Shown here one piece after another: positions 26,928 to 37,827 of a stretch of 64,000 nucleotides of DNA (its first letter is position 1; each line of letters opens with the position of its first letter). The translations under genes were made by a program, and so were the position numbers. The DNA is from Cytophagales bacterium. GTDB taxonomy: Bacteria; Bacteroidota; Bacteroidia; Cytophagales; Cyclobacteriaceae. The stretch lies in contig JAKSDO010000093.1 of NCBI GenBank assembly GCA_022360055.1, positions 1 to 64,000 of the forward strand. The letters run 5' to 3'. The notes beneath the pieces were generated by a model, which was given only the letters and a program-made list of their open reading frames with translations, was not told the DNA's origin and made no database searches.

Positions 26928-27177
26928 TTTGAGCGTTTCGCCCGGATTTCTTCTCAAGACGCGGTATTGCCCTGTAGTTGGCTCTGAGTGCCCTGGCATA
27001 CGAATGATCAAAAACATTTCTGTGGACCGGCTGGTTTTCCTCTGTCAGATACTTTTACGACCTATGGCAGAAATCCTTACTTTTCTGATGATCTCGCAAA
27101 TAACCGTTTTATTATCCTTTCCCACAGGTTTTCGGATTGATCCAATAAATATGGATATCAATTTGTAGCTATGACCT

Positions 27178-27232
27178 GCACAAGCTGGAATTTCGGATAC
27201 ATTTCCGCATAAATGCGGAAAGCCGCTTGTGC
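27178..27232. repeat. Two-tier inverted repeat (compound hairpin)
   Basis: Outer arms GCACAAGC (27178-27185) and GCTTGTGC (27225-27232) enclose an inner perfect stem TTTCCGCAT (27202-27210) / ATGCGGAAA (27213-27221) with a 2-base loop. The 5' side has a 16-nt bulge and the 3' side 3 nt. It could be a structured RNA, a recombination site or a decayed terminator. No T run follows on either strand. Confidence 0.5.
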
Positions 27233-27627
27233 GCGACTTTCCACTAAACATTAAACCACAACCTATGAAAAATAATTATTAAAAAATGCCTGCCTAATGG
27301 CTCGTCTTTCTCAATAATTATCGTAGCTCTAAGGTAATGCCTGAAGCAGAAATTTTAAGAATCACGGAATCTGTTAACCTTACTCGGGTAAAACTTCCAT
27401 CACTTATTGGGAAAAATGTAAAGGAGAAATAAAAATATTAGCGTGATCGGAGCAGATTAAAGCCTTACTTAATATTTGCGTAGTCATATAGTTATACTGC
27501 TAAAAATATTAGCCCGATTTGATGGATACAAAAACCTTATGATTATTGAAAAAGCTTCAATTTTCTATCCAAAAGCACTCATTTAGTACATGAATTTTTG
27601 ACAAATACCAACTACCGGTCTTGCGGC

Positions 27628-27656
27628 AAAAAAAAAGCCCCGAACTTCGGAGCTTT
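27628..27656 (-). terminator. Terminator after rplT
   Basis: On the minus strand AAGCTCCGAA pairs with TTCGGGGCTT and is followed by a nine-base T run. It ends the thrS-infC-rpmI-rplT transcription unit. Confidence 0.75.
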
Positions 27657-27678
27657 ATGAGCTAATCATTAGTAATCG

Positions 27679-28023
27679 CTATTTTACCTTATCGACGACA
27701 GCTTTGAAAGCTTCGGGATGATTCATGGCCAAATCGGCCAGCACCTTACGGTTCAAGTCAATTTTCGCCTCTTTTAGCTTGCACATGAATACGGAATAGG
27801 ACATCCCATGCGCCCTGGCCCCGGCATTGATCCTTTGGATCCACAAGGCTCTAAATTCCCTTTTCTTTGCTTTTCTGTCCCGGTATGCATATTGCATCCC
27901 TTTCTCAACCGCATTTTTCGCTACCGTCCAAACATTCTTCCTTCGTCCCCAATATCCTTTCGCGGATTTGAGCACTTTTTTTCTCCGAGCTCTGGAAGCT
28001 ACTGAATTTACTGATCTTGGCAT
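27679..28023 (-). CDS. rplT: 50S ribosomal protein L20
   Basis: The 114-aa protein binds 23S rRNA and is needed for early large-subunit assembly. It shows the family core [40 protein letters not shown] and [20 protein letters not shown], at normal length. It is last in the thrS-infC-rpmI-rplT cluster. L20 represses its own operon in other bacteria; no pseudoknot was examined here. Confidence 0.97.
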   Translation of the reverse strand: MPRSVNSVASRARRKKVLKSAKGYWGRRKNVWTVAKNAVEKGMQYAYRDRKAKKREFRALWIQRINAGARAHGMSYSVFMCKLKEAKIDLNRKVLADLAMNHPEAFKAVVDKVK

Positions 28024-28098
28024 TTCTTAATCGTTTTTTGAGTTGAGGTGTTCTTTCGAATCTTCAAACCTTCAACTCTGGCCTTAAATTTAATTTAA

Positions 28099-28293
28099 CT
28101 AGATGTTTAACATTTTCTTGATGCGAGGAACATCGCTATCGTGAACTAACGTGTCATGATTGAGGTTTCTCTTCTGCTTGGTCTCTTTTTTTGTCAGGAT
28201 ATGGCTATGATAAGCGTGTTTTCTTTTAATCTTGCCCGTCCCGGTCAATTTAAACCTCTTCTTTGCTCCAGACTTTGTTTTTACCTTTGGCAT
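28099..28293 (-). CDS. rpmI: 50S ribosomal protein L35
   Basis: The 64-aa basic protein begins [20 protein letters not shown] and contains [19 protein letters not shown], the L35 signature. It lies between infC (22 bp) and rplT, the conserved order. It is a structural component of the large subunit. Confidence 0.96.
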   Translation of the reverse strand: MPKVKTKSGAKKRFKLTGTGKIKRKHAYHSHILTKKETKQKRNLNHDTLVHDSDVPRIKKMLNI

Positions 28294-28315
28294 TTTAATA
28301 TATATTTTATAAACG

Positions 28316-28882
28316 TTATTTCTTTCCTACTTTTGGAGAAATGAAAATAGCCATCCTTTTACCCTCAAGCTTTGGCAGTTGCTCTACCTTACCATATTCC
28401 TCCAATTGTTGTGCAAACTTCAGCAACAAAATCTCTCCCCGTTCTTTGAAAACTATGGTACGCCCCACAAAATGGACATAAGCCTTAACCTTTGCCCCAT
28501 CCTCCAAAAACTTGATCGCATGTTTCAATTTAAAATTAAAATCGTGATCATCCGTATTCGGGCCGAACCTGATTTCCTTTAAAATAGTCTTTTGCGCTTT
28601 GGCCTTTATCTCTTTCTGCTTTTTCTTCTGTTCGTATTTGAATTTTGAATAATCAATGATTTTACAAACAGGTGGATCTGCTTTTGGTGAAATTTCCACA
28701 AGATCCAAACCAAAATTTTCAGCCATTTGAAGCGCTTGACGAATATCGTAGATCCCTACCTGAACATTATCCCCAACAACCCTTACATGTTGGGCGGTAA
28801 TCTTATTATTTATTTTATATGGTTCTTCCTGTCTCCCGCTAAAGTTCCTACGATTTCTGTTAAAGGGTCTTTGTTTACCGAT
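28316..28882 (-). CDS. infC: Translation initiation factor IF-3, ATC start codon
   Basis: IF-3 prevents premature subunit joining and monitors the start codon. The frame from 28882 gives 188 aa. A basic N-terminal tail ([12 protein letters not shown]) leads into [20 protein letters not shown] and [20 protein letters not shown], the N-domain, then the linker [19 protein letters not shown] and the C-domain ([31 protein letters not shown]). The nearest ATG (28726) would cut off most of the N-domain. The frame instead begins at ATC 28880-28882, 4 nt after a strong GGAGGT. Non-canonical starts (ATT, ATC, ATA) in infC underlie its known autoregulation. The start choice is inferred from homology and the ribosome site. 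Confidence 0.92.
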   Translation of the reverse strand: MGKQRPFNRNRRNFSGRQEEPYKINNKITAQHVRVVGDNVQVGIYDIRQALQMAENFGLDLVEISPKADPPVCKIIDYSKFKYEQKKKQKEIKAKAQKTILKEIRFGPNTDDHDFNFKLKHAIKFLEDGAKVKAYVHFVGRTIVFKERGEILLLKFAQQLEEYGKVEQLPKLEGKRMAIFISPKVGKK

Positions 28883-28983
28883 TTTTACCTCCTTTTTTAG
28901 TTTTTTAAATAAAGCTGCAAATATCTATATAAATTTTTGCATTTAAAATATCTATCCGAAAATAGTTAAATCATGACATCGTA

Positions 28984-30939
28984 TTATTCCTCCAAGGCCA
29001 AACTTTTCTCCAATTCCCGGTCCATGAATGCAAGCAGATCCTTCTGATTAAAGGAGCCTATATCGCCCTGTCCCTGTTTTCGTATGGATACCGTGTTTGA
29101 TTCGGCCTCTTGCTCACCGACAATAAGCATAAAAGGAATTTTAGCCACCTCGGCATCCCGGATCTTTCTCCCGATCTTTTCATCTCTGTGATCGACATAC
29201 CCCGTCAATTCATTCAGGGCTAGCTCCTGATTAATTTTGTCTGCATAAGCGGCGTATTTCTCCGAAATCGGAAGAATGATATATTGCAGCGGGCTAAGCC
29301 ATAATGGAAATTTCCCAGCCGTATTTTCCAGCAGAATGGCCACAAATCGTTCCATGGATCCAAATGGTGCTCTATGGATCATTACCGGACGATGTTTTTG
29401 ATTATCAGCGCCTACATATTCGAGATCAAATCTCTCTGGCAAATTATAATCCACCTGGATGGTACCCAACTGCCAGCTTCGCTTTAAGGCGTCCTTGACC
29501 ATAAAATCAAGCTTGGGACCGTAAAACGCGGCTTCGCCGAGTTCGGTGACCGTGACCAGGCCTTTTTCTTCCGTGGCCTCAATTATAGCTTTTTCTGCTT
29601 TTTCCCAGGCTTCATCATCTCCAATATACTTCTGTTTATTTTCAGGATCCCGCAATGAGATCTGTGTAACAAAATCATGGAATCCAAGCGATTTGAACAC
29701 GTATAAAACCAGGTCAATTACTTTTTTGAATTCATCTTTGACCTGATCCGGCCTGCAAAAGATATGCGCATCGTCCTGTGTAAATCCTCTGACCCTGGTA
29801 AGTCCGTGGAGTTCACCACTCTGCTCGTAACGATACACCGTTCCGAACTCTGCAAGCCTCAGCGGCAATTCTTTATATGAGCGGGGCCTTGTTTTATAGA
29901 TCTCGCAATGATGCGGACAGTTCATGGGCTTCAATAAAAATTCCTCATTTTCATTTGGAGTCCTTATCGGCTTAAAAGAATCCTCCCCATATTTTTCATA
30001 ATGGCCCGAGGTTACGTAAAGGTTTTTGTGTCCGATATGCGGCGACATGACCGATTTATACCCGGCTTTAATCTGGGCTTTCTTCAAAAAACCTTCGAGC
30101 TTTTCCCGAAGCTCCGTACCTTTTGGCAGCCATAAAGGTAAGCCCTGACCGACTTTCTCGGAGAAGGCAAACAACTCAAGCTCTTTACCGAGTTTTCTAT
30201 GGTCCCGTTTTTTTGCTTCCTCCAAAAGCGTCAAATATTCATCGAGCTCTTTTTTCTTTGGGAAAGCTACTCCATAAAGGCGGGTCAACTGCTTTCTGGT
30301 CTCATCCCCGCGCCAATAGGCTCCCGCTACATTTGTGAGCTTGAGGGCCTTTATTAAACCGGTATTCGGGATGTGCGGCCCCCTGCAAAGATCCGTGAAA
30401 TTGCCCTGTTTATAAAAAGAGATCGATCCGTCCTCCAACTCTTCCAGGAGCTCCAACTTGTATTCATCACCTTTTTCCGTGAAATAAGCAATAGCATCGT
30501 CTTTGGAAACTTCTTCTCGCATGTAACTGTTTTTCTGCCTGGCCAGCTCAATCATCTTTTGCTCAACTTTTGCAAGGTCTGCTGAGTCAAAGTCCCGATC
30601 GCCGAAATCTACATCGTAATAAAATCCGGTCTCTACCGACGGCCCTATACCAAATTTTATACCGGGGTATAACGCTTCCAGAGCTTCAGCCATCAAATGT
30701 GCGGAGGAATGCCAAAATGTGCTTTTGCCATCTTTATCGTTCCAGGTAAGCAACTGTACGGCAGCATCCTTATTTATTTCGCGGGAAACATCCCAAACCT
30801 CACCGTTTACTTGAGCTGCCAGTACATTCCTTGCCAATCCTTCACTAATGCTGAGCGCAATCTCATGGGCAGTGACTCCCCGGACGAATTCCTTTACAGA
30901 ACCATCCGGAAGCGTAATATTGACAGTTTGATTACTCAT
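28984..30939 (-). CDS. thrS: Threonyl-tRNA synthetase
   Basis: ThrS charges tRNA-Thr. The 651-aa product has an N-terminal TGS domain ([20 protein letters not shown]), the editing/SAD domain with [20 protein letters not shown], the class II core ([40 protein letters not shown]) and the anticodon-binding domain near [19 protein letters not shown]. It is full length. It starts the thrS-infC-rpmI-rplT cluster, with the infC start 101 bp downstream. Confidence 0.97.
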   Translation of the reverse strand: MSNQTVNITLPDGSVKEFVRGVTAHEIALSISEGLARNVLAAQVNGEVWDVSREINKDAAVQLLTWNDKDGKSTFWHSSAHLMAEALEALYPGIKFGIGPSVETGFYYDVDFGDRDFDSADLAKVEQKMIELARQKNSYMREEVSKDDAIAYFTEKGDEYKLELLEELEDGSISFYKQGNFTDLCRGPHIPNTGLIKALKLTNVAGAYWRGDETRKQLTRLYGVAFPKKKELDEYLTLLEEAKKRDHRKLGKELELFAFSEKVGQGLPLWLPKGTELREKLEGFLKKAQIKAGYKSVMSPHIGHKNLYVTSGHYEKYGEDSFKPIRTPNENEEFLLKPMNCPHHCEIYKTRPRSYKELPLRLAEFGTVYRYEQSGELHGLTRVRGFTQDDAHIFCRPDQVKDEFKKVIDLVLYVFKSLGFHDFVTQISLRDPENKQKYIGDDEAWEKAEKAIIEATEEKGLVTVTELGEAAFYGPKLDFMVKDALKRSWQLGTIQVDYNLPERFDLEYVGADNQKHRPVMIHRAPFGSMERFVAILLENTAGKFPLWLSPLQYIILPISEKYAAYADKINQELALNELTGYVDHRDEKIGRKIRDAEVAKIPFMLIVGEQEAESNTVSIRKQGQGDIGSFNQKDLLAFMDRELEKSLALEE

Positions 30940-30946
30940 AAAAAAT

Positions 30947-32053
30947 TCAGTTTATCTCCTTGGAATTCAGTGGCTTTAGTGTTTCGACCTGCCGCTGAAC
31001 CTCTTCCTTTCGTTTAATAAGCCGCAAATATGCAACTTTTCTTTCAAGATTTTCTAATCCGCGCTGCGCTAAAGTTGATGTACTGTCAATTTCCAGAGCG
31101 GCCTTGTACATTTTTCTTGCTTCCGAATAATAGTTTATTTTTTCCAAAGTTCTCGCTTTCAAAACATAACCTTCGGTTCCTTTCGGTTCCGTTCCCAAAA
31201 ATTGATTCACATACCGCAGCGTTGAGTCAATATTATTCGCGCGGCTATAATTTTTTGCCAATTCCAAATAAATCCCGAATTCATCAGGTTTGCTTTTTTT
31301 ACAATTCATCAAAATTTGCCGGGAAGTATCGCTATGTCCCGTCTCATTAAAATAAGCTCCCCATTCATAGCACAAATTAAGATCCGGCTTTTTTACGGAG
31401 AATTTATCTATATATGACCTTGCCTTGGCAACATCGCCCAGAGCCAAAGCGACCTCAAATACTTTTGAAAAGTTTTTATAGGAGTTTTTCAACTTGTAAG
31501 CTTCCTCAAGACTAATCAAAGCGTTGAGGCTGTCGTTATGAATCAATTGCGCACATCCCCGAAGATAATAGTTTTCATTATCGTAGGGATTGGCAAGCAA
31601 TGCCCTGTTGGAGAAGAAAATTGCATTGGTATAGTCCTCAAGCAGTAAAGCGTATCCGCCGGATAACTTTAAAAATTTCACATTATCCGGATCAATTTTC
31701 CTGACCGCATTCAATGAAGCCGACAACTTCTCTATGTTTTCATCTTTCAGGTATAGCTCCGCAAGATTTAACAAAATATTCAGACTGGTCGGGTTGTGCT
31801 TCTCGGCACGCTCCAACAATTTTACGGCCTTAACCTCACTCCGTTGGTTTTTGTAAATGCTCGCAAGTTTTATATAGTTATCTTCTTCCTCGGGATATTG
31901 ATCGATCTGTTCTGTCAGGTATCGGATGTAAATATCGTCCGTAGCTTTGTTTTCGTCATGGAACCGCACAATTTCATGCACACCATTTTTGGGCTTACAC
32001 GAAAAAAACGTTCCAATTGATACGGATAAAAAGAAATAAATGGCCGATCTCAT
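30947..32053 (-). CDS. Tetratricopeptide-repeat lipoprotein
   Basis: The 368-aa protein begins with a signal ending GTFFSC (Cys19), an acceptable lipobox. Repeated TPR units follow: [58 protein letters not shown] and [20 protein letters not shown]. It probably anchors to a membrane and mediates protein contacts; no enzymatic domain is present. It ends 7 bp before thrS and may drive into that operon. The C-terminal ~35 residues form a charged coil ([17 protein letters not shown]). Partners are unknown. Confidence 0.8.
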   Translation of the reverse strand: MRSAIYFFLSVSIGTFFSCKPKNGVHEIVRFHDENKATDDIYIRYLTEQIDQYPEEEDNYIKLASIYKNQRSEVKAVKLLERAEKHNPTSLNILLNLAELYLKDENIEKLSASLNAVRKIDPDNVKFLKLSGGYALLLEDYTNAIFFSNRALLANPYDNENYYLRGCAQLIHNDSLNALISLEEAYKLKNSYKNFSKVFEVALALGDVAKARSYIDKFSVKKPDLNLCYEWGAYFNETGHSDTSRQILMNCKKSKPDEFGIYLELAKNYSRANNIDSTLRYVNQFLGTEPKGTEGYVLKARTLEKINYYSEARKMYKAALEIDSTSTLAQRGLENLERKVAYLRLIKRKEEVQRQVETLKPLNSKEIN

Positions 32054-32104
32054 TTAAACCTGTTTTTACAAAGGTAGGATCAAATTACATAGAATCTATG
32101 AGTG

Positions 32105-32160
32105 TTAAGTAAAATTAAAAACGGCGTTTTTGTCATTGCTCCTAAACGTCGAAATGACAC
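32105..32160 (+). repeat. Dispersed intergenic repeat, copy C
   Basis: TTAAGTAAAATTAAAAACG followed by GCGTTTTTGTCATT matches the leading block of copy B (26810-26927, opposite strand) with one mismatch in the first 24 nt. Within it TGTCATT and AATGACA form a 7-bp inverted repeat. It lies between parC and the TPR lipoprotein gene; no gene occurs in 32054-32285. Confidence 0.6.
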
Positions 32161-32285
32161 CTTACTTTTTACTTGACACCAGGATAATTACACGAATCAA
32201 ACGCTCCAAACAACATTTTATCAAATTTTACAGTTTTCCCAGTAAACTTTACATAAAACGGATAAAAAACTCCTGAAAGGTCAAC

Positions 32286-35198
32286 TTATTCATCAAACAG
32301 ACCGAGCTGATCTTTCTTATCTTTCAACTTCTCAAAATCAATCTTCATTTCCACCGTATCGCCGGAGTGAAATCCTTCATCATCAACCTCATCCCCAGTC
32401 CGCTTTTCTTTGCCTTTCTTATTTGCCGGCTTTGCTTCACTCTTTTCCGGTGCTCCGCCCATTCCTTTCCGGGCTCCGGTTTGTGTCGGCTTCTCGCGCA
32501 TCTTTTCTTCACTTTCCTCAGCACCGGGAACATCTTTTGCTTTTACATCTTCGGCAATTCCTGTCCGTGCTTCAGCTTCCGTCTTCTCAACTTTTTCAGA
32601 ACCTTTCCGGATCGCCGTATCTTTTGACTTCTTATGACCTTCTGCGAGTTTGCCGTTTTCATCACCTGTCGTTTCAATCTCCTGATCCGTCGGTTCTTCA
32701 CAAGACAATTCCCTGATCCTGGTGATCGGATAAGATGAGAATTTATTACCTATGGCCTTCCAACCTTTAATTCCCACGAGTTCGTCCAAACTGAACTTCT
32801 GGGTCTCCTTTTTCCTTTTCATTTTAATGTCGACCTCCAGCATTATATTGCTCTTGAAAGAAACAAAAAGCAACTTCGACCCCTTTGACTCACTTATAAA
32901 TGGAAATTTCTTATTCAGGGTTGTCGTCTCGATTTTAAACTTTTTGATGAAGGACTTTTTCGAACTTCCCTCCAGATAAATAGTTGTGAGGGCAATTTCC
33001 GGATCGAACTTTTCAATCAGCTTTACTTTTTCAAATTCATATCTGTTGGTCAGCTCAAACGAAGTTAACTCATACGAACCATCCGAATACACGACCAGAA
33101 CGGAATCTTCGGAATTGAAATTACCCAGAAGCCTTCCCCGGTCATCCCGGTTGAGGCGTCCAACGGAATCATCATAGTAAATATCCACACCTCCCAGAGT
33201 GGATCGCCCTTCGGATTTGAGTTGAATTTTCCGAACCGGATATCTTGTAAGTATATTACCTCCGGCGCCTCTGCCCTTTATTTCAAGCTCCGAAAAATCG
33301 TAATCAAAAACTTTGATTCTGGCCTTTGATCTGGCGGACAAATTGACGGTAACAACCTCGGCCTCCCCATTCGGATTTGCCGAAAAATAAAGCAGTCTTG
33401 ATCCCTTGTTTCCCTTGGTCAAATCATATTCCTTATCCCTTGTAATCCCTTTAACATTGAATCGCTTGACCATCGACCTCCCCGTTTTTCCGTCGAGGTA
33501 AACGAGGTTATATACCATGCGTTCATCATTTTTCTTAAATATGCCGGCATGAACGATGTTTTTCCCGACAAATACCTTCTCGGATATCCTGCTTACAACC
33601 ATCTTTCCGTCTCTTCTGAACACGATAATATCGTCCAGGTCCGAACAGTCACAAACAAATTCATCCTTCTTCAAGCCATAACCGATAAAACCATCTTCGC
33701 GGTTGACGTACAGTTTGGCATTATTCGCGGCAACTACTGTTGCTGCTATGGTGTCGAATGCGCGTATCTCCGTCTTTCGCGCGCGCTCTTTGCCATATTT
33801 TTCAAGTAATCTTCTAAAATATTCAATGGCAAATTCCGTAAGGTTTGCCAGGTGATGTTCCGTTTGCTCCAGCTCTTCCCGAAGTTTTCCGAGTAATTCG
33901 TCCGCTTTAAATGAGTCAAATTTTGAAATCCGCTTTATTTTTATTTCCGTCAGACGAACGATGTCATCGGTGGTAATCTCACGATAAAATTGAGCTTTGA
34001 ATGGCTCCAGTCCACGGTCTATTGTCTCAATCACGGCTTCCCATGTCTCACATTCTTCAATGTGCCTGTAGATCCGGTTTTCGATGAAGATTTTTTCCAG
34101 GGAAGAAAAAAGTATTTTTTCCAGCAACTCCGCTCTCTTTATTTCAAGCTCCCTCTTCAGCAATTCAACCGTTTGATTGGTTGAGTTCTTGAGCATTTCA
34201 TTTACGCTGAGAAAAACGGGTTTTTCATCGATAATTATACAGCTATTCGGGGCAATGGATATCTCGCAATCGGTAAAGGCATAAAGTGCGTCTACCGTAA
34301 TATCGGGGGATTGATTCGGAGCCAAACTGACCAGGATCTCCACATCTTTAGCAGTGTTATCGACTACTTTCCTGATTTTTATCTTTCCCTTTTCATTTGC
34401 CTTGACAATAGATTCAATGAGGCTGGTGGTCGTGGTTCCATAAGGGATATCTTTGATCACCAGGGTCTTCTTATCAAGCTCTTCAATTTTTGCCCGAACC
34501 TTCACCCGGCCACCGCGAAGCCCTTCGTTATAATCTGAAAAATCGGCATACCCACCTGTCGGAAAATCCGGGAAGATACTTACCTTCTTCTTTTTAAGGA
34601 TATTTATGGAGCCCTCAAGTAATTCGCAAAAATTATGCGGCAGCACCTTGGTGGACAGTCCGACTGCAATACCTTCGACCCCCTGGGCAAGTAACAGGGG
34701 GAATTTAACGGGAAATGTTACCGGTTCTTTTTTTCGGCCATCGTAAGATAACTGCCACTCTGTTGTCTGAGGGTTGTACAAGATTTCCAGCGCAAATTTC
34801 GAGAGCCTGGCTTCAATATACCTTGGCGCAGCGGCACTGTCTCCCGTTCTTATATCGCCCCAATTGCCCTGCTGGTCGATCAGCAACTCCTTTTGTCCAA
34901 GGCCAATGATTGCGTCTCCAATCGAAGCGTCTCCATGCGGATGATACTGCATGGTACTTCCAATGATATTGGCAACTTTATTGAAGCGGCCGTCATCCAT
35001 TTCCTTCATCGCGTGCAGGATCCTTCTCTGAACGGGTTTTAATCCGTCCTCGATGGCGGGAACCGCCCGCTCCAGGATCACATAGGATGCATAGTCCAAA
35101 AACCAACTTTCATACATGCCGGACACATGAACAACTTCATGGAGTTGTTTATCATCGTCCGTAAAGTGACCGCCCCCGTTTTTTATATCTTCATTCAT
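32286..35198 (-). CDS. parC: DNA topoisomerase IV subunit A (ParC-like) with charged C-terminal tail
   Basis: ParC forms the breakage-reunion half of topoisomerase IV, which decatenates chromosomes. The 970-aa product contains the winged-helix/tower core with AVPAIEDGLKPVQRRILHAM, GDASIGDAIIGLGQKELLI, and the catalytic tyrosine in DSAAAPRYIEARL (around residue 130). A beta-propeller C-terminal domain follows. The last ~110 residues are a low-complexity Lys/Glu/Ala/Gly tail, which many homologs lack or have shorter. It follows parE by 3 bp, so the two subunits are made from one message. Confidence 0.93.
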   Translation of the reverse strand: MNEDIKNGGGHFTDDDKQLHEVVHVSGMYESWFLDYASYVILERAVPAIEDGLKPVQRRILHAMKEMDDGRFNKVANIIGSTMQYHPHGDASIGDAIIGLGQKELLIDQQGNWGDIRTGDSAAAPRYIEARLSKFALEILYNPQTTEWQLSYDGRKKEPVTFPVKFPLLLAQGVEGIAVGLSTKVLPHNFCELLEGSINILKKKKVSIFPDFPTGGYADFSDYNEGLRGGRVKVRAKIEELDKKTLVIKDIPYGTTTTSLIESIVKANEKGKIKIRKVVDNTAKDVEILVSLAPNQSPDITVDALYAFTDCEISIAPNSCIIIDEKPVFLSVNEMLKNSTNQTVELLKRELEIKRAELLEKILFSSLEKIFIENRIYRHIEECETWEAVIETIDRGLEPFKAQFYREITTDDIVRLTEIKIKRISKFDSFKADELLGKLREELEQTEHHLANLTEFAIEYFRRLLEKYGKERARKTEIRAFDTIAATVVAANNAKLYVNREDGFIGYGLKKDEFVCDCSDLDDIIVFRRDGKMVVSRISEKVFVGKNIVHAGIFKKNDERMVYNLVYLDGKTGRSMVKRFNVKGITRDKEYDLTKGNKGSRLLYFSANPNGEAEVVTVNLSARSKARIKVFDYDFSELEIKGRGAGGNILTRYPVRKIQLKSEGRSTLGGVDIYYDDSVGRLNRDDRGRLLGNFNSEDSVLVVYSDGSYELTSFELTNRYEFEKVKLIEKFDPEIALTTIYLEGSSKKSFIKKFKIETTTLNKKFPFISESKGSKLLFVSFKSNIMLEVDIKMKRKKETQKFSLDELVGIKGWKAIGNKFSSYPITRIRELSCEEPTDQEIETTGDENGKLAEGHKKSKDTAIRKGSEKVEKTEAEARTGIAEDVKAKDVPGAEESEEKMREKPTQTGARKGMGGAPEKSEAKPANKKGKEKRTGDEVDDEGFHSGDTVEMKIDFEKLKDKKDQLGLFDE

Positions 35199-35201
35199 CC
35201 G

Positions 35202-37091
35202 CTAAACTTCTACCATTTCCTGTTTTTCATTTTTTTGCTCTTCTTCAACCAGGTCTTTCTCAATCCTCAGGTTTTCAATGATGAATCCCTGGCGCTGAGG
35301 CGTGTTTTTCCCCATATAAAATGAAAGTAAAGATTGTATGCTCGTTTCTTTGCTCAGTATGATCGGCTCCAGTTTGATGTTTTCTCCGATGAATCCGCCA
35401 AATTCGTCCGGTGATATTTCCCCCAGACCTTTAAACCTGGTAATCTCAGGTTTACCTCCAAGTTTGGAAACAGCCAGGTCTTTCTCCTCTTCGCTGTAAC
35501 AATAGATCGTTTCTTTCTTATTTCGCACTCTAAACAGTGGAGTTTCCAAAATAAACACGTGCCCGTGCCGAACCAGGTCCGGGAAGAACTGCAGGAAAAA
35601 TGTCAGTAACAACAATCGAATATGCATCCCGTCCACGTCGGCATCCGTGGCAATTATGATTTTTCTATACCGCAAGCCATCCAGACCGTCTTCGATATTC
35701 AGCGCGTGTTGTAAGAGGTTAAATTCCTCATTTTCATAGACAATCTTTTTTGTAAGTCCGAAGGAGTTCAAAGGCTTACCGCGCAAGCTAAAAACCGCCT
35801 GGGTCTGAACGTCACGGGATTTGGTAATAGAACCGCTTGCCGAATCTCCCTCCGTAATAAAGATCATTGTTTCTTCCTTTCGGTCGCCCTTGCGGTCATC
35901 GTAGTGGATCCTGCAGTCCCTGAGTTTTTTATTATGTAAATTGGCCTTTTTTGCGCGCTCGTTTGCCAGCTTTTTTATTCCCGCAATATCCTTTCGCTCG
36001 CGTTCAGATTGCAAAATACGCTTGAGCAAAGCATCTGCAACATCACTGCGCTTATGCAAGTAGTTGTCGAGCTCTTTCTTCACAAAATCATTGACAAAAG
36101 TACGCATTGTGGGCCCTTCGGGACCCACGGATTGAGAGCCCAGCTTTGTTTTGGTCTGGGACTCAAAAACAGGTTCCATGACCCGAACGGAAATTGCACC
36201 AACGATGCTCCCCCGTATGTCTGCCGCATCAAAGTTCTTACCGTAATATTCCCTCACTGTCTTTACAACGGCCTCGCGGAATGCAGCCAAATGTGTTCCT
36301 CCCTGGGTGGTATATTGTCCATTCACAAAAGAATAATATTCCTCTCCGTACTGATTGTTGTGCGTGAGCGATACTTCAATGTCATCCCCTTTCAGATGGA
36401 TGATCGGATATCTTAGGGACTCAACATCCGTTTTCTTACCGAGCAGATCAAGCAATCCGTTTTCGGAATGATATTTTGTCCCATTAAAAGTTATGGTCAG
36501 ACCGGAATTGAGAAATACATAATTCCAGATCATTTCTTCCAGGTATTCCGGAATGAAGTGGAAGTTTTTAAACATTTCTCCATCGGGTTCAAATACCACC
36601 AGCGTCCCGTTGCGCGCGGACGAATCGATTATTTTGGCGTTGTTTCTTAATTCTCCCTGAACAAATTCGGCAACTTTGGTCTTTTTGTCCCGGTAGGACT
36701 GTACCTTGAAATAATTCGAAAGCGCATTGACAGCTTTGGTCCCCACACCATTGAGGCCTACCGATTTTTGAAAAGCCTGCGAATCGTATTTTCCTCCGGT
36801 GTTAATTTTTGAAACACAGTCAACTACTTTTCCCAGAGGTATGCCTCTGCCATAGTCCCTGATCTCTACGCGATGCTCGGACACTTTTACATCTATGCTT
36901 TTGCCAAACCCCATTACATACTCATCGATGCAATTATCGAGGACTTCTTTTACCAAGACGTAAATTCCATCATCTGCCGCCGATCCATCTCCTAATTTTC
37001 CGATATACATCCCCGGACGCAACCGGATATGTTCCTTCCAGTCCAGCGATTTTATGTTGTCTTCCGTATATGCGACATTCTGATTAGCCAT
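35202..37091 (-). CDS. parE: DNA topoisomerase IV subunit B
   Basis: The 629-aa ATPase subunit shows the GHKL nucleotide site ([41 protein letters not shown]), the transducer domain with [15 protein letters not shown], and the TOPRIM region ([34 protein letters not shown]). The short length and direct pairing with parC mark it as ParE rather than GyrB. Start at ATG 37091. An 8-bp inverted repeat lies about 70 bp upstream. Confidence 0.94.
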   Translation of the reverse strand: MANQNVAYTEDNIKSLDWKEHIRLRPGMYIGKLGDGSAADDGIYVLVKEVLDNCIDEYVMGFGKSIDVKVSEHRVEIRDYGRGIPLGKVVDCVSKINTGGKYDSQAFQKSVGLNGVGTKAVNALSNYFKVQSYRDKKTKVAEFVQGELRNNAKIIDSSARNGTLVVFEPDGEMFKNFHFIPEYLEEMIWNYVFLNSGLTITFNGTKYHSENGLLDLLGKKTDVESLRYPIIHLKGDDIEVSLTHNNQYGEEYYSFVNGQYTTQGGTHLAAFREAVVKTVREYYGKNFDAADIRGSIVGAISVRVMEPVFESQTKTKLGSQSVGPEGPTMRTFVNDFVKKELDNYLHKRSDVADALLKRILQSERERKDIAGIKKLANERAKKANLHNKKLRDCRIHYDDRKGDRKEETMIFITEGDSASGSITKSRDVQTQAVFSLRGKPLNSFGLTKKIVYENEEFNLLQHALNIEDGLDGLRYRKIIIATDADVDGMHIRLLLLTFFLQFFPDLVRHGHVFILETPLFRVRNKKETIYCYSEEEKDLAVSKLGGKPEITRFKGLGEISPDEFGGFIGENIKLEPIILSKETSIQSLLSFYMGKNTPQRQGFIIENLRIEKDLVEEEQKNEKQEMVEV

Positions 37092-37347
37092 CGATTTGTC
37101 AATATTTTTAGTTTTGATTCAGCAGGATTACTACTATTTCTCCAATCCACGCCCATTTCAATAAGCTAATATGGTAAGCTTATTTTTCTTTGCAAAATCT
37201 TTTTAAAAGATGCCAGGGAGCACTTTTTGCCCCACCGGGTTATAAAAATCTGATTTATAGTTTTTTATTTATCATTACTTACAATTAATGTTTAGATAAA
37301 CCAAGGATAACTTTTTCAACACAATTACCAATATTTTTAGTGAAAGG
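37092..37347. promoter_or_regulatory. Upstream region of parE with inverted repeat at 37160-37184
   Basis: The arms AATAAGCT and AGCTTATT (37160-37184, 9-base loop) form a clean inverted repeat upstream of parE. On the plus strand a T-rich run follows, so it could also be a factor-independent terminator, but no plus-strand gene precedes it. Nothing else is recognisable. Confidence 0.35.
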
Positions 37348-37827
37348 TTAATTCTTGAATACGGTGATCAGGGTCGCTGTAATAATTCCAAGAAGGCAGA
37401 GAGCCCCAAAAACCGGGATATATACGTAATCCGTGGAATCGCTCAATCCATTTATGCGAATAAGAGCCACATACATAACACCACATGTGATCAACAGATT
37501 TACGCCTGCAATAAAGTGCGTAAACCACACGATCAATTTCTCTTTTTTGGGTTGACTATAAAACAAGAGCGATTCCTTGCTATAGCCTTCGCTGTTTTTA
37601 TACATACTCAGTCCGATGTTGAGCAGCAGGTTAAAGATCGCGAATACAAAAAGAGCAAAATAAAACAAGTAACTCTTCGGAGTTTCATTCAACCAACCCT
37701 GAGAATTTTTCAGAAATTCCATCCGGTCGTCATGTACATAGCCGTACATATAGATCAGGCTTCCAATAACCGTCAGCATTGAAAGCACTTTAAGAAAACC
37801 TGCGATCCTAAGATTTAATTCGTTCAT
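37348..37827 (-). CDS. Hypothetical four-helix membrane protein
   Basis: The ~159-aa product (ATG 37827; the frame also allows 37848) has four hydrophobic segments: FLKVLSMLTVIGSLIYMYGY, YLFYFALFVFAIFNLLLNIG, WFTHFIAGVNLLITCGVMYV and the C-terminal FGALCLLGIITATLITVF. A charged loop with SKESLLFYSQPKKEK lies between helices 2 and 3. I recognise no family. It is probably an inner-membrane protein. It lies alone between parE and a plus-strand lipoprotein. Confidence 0.7.
   Translation of the reverse strand: MNELNLRIAGFLKVLSMLTVIGSLIYMYGYVHDDRMEFLKNSQGWLNETPKSYLFYFALFVFAIFNLLLNIGLSMYKNSEGYSKESLLFYSQPKKEKLIVWFTHFIAGVNLLITCGVMYVALIRINGLSDSTDYVYIPVFGALCLLGIITATLITVFKN

Larger units (their letters stand above)
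26629..27627. other. ~1-kb gene-free region
   Basis: Between tRNA-Met and rplT there is no frame with a recognisable product. Two minus-strand frames (26730-27017 and 27045-27251) run through repeat DNA and lack family resemblance. The region holds dispersed-repeat copy B (26810-26927) and a two-part hairpin (27178-27232). The rest is AT-rich sequence in which I see nothing specific. Confidence 0.6.

Noticed and set aside
26730..27251. Two minus-strand open frames of 95 and 68 codons
   Set aside because: They run through dispersed repeat and hairpin sequence and show no domain or composition typical of neighbouring genes.
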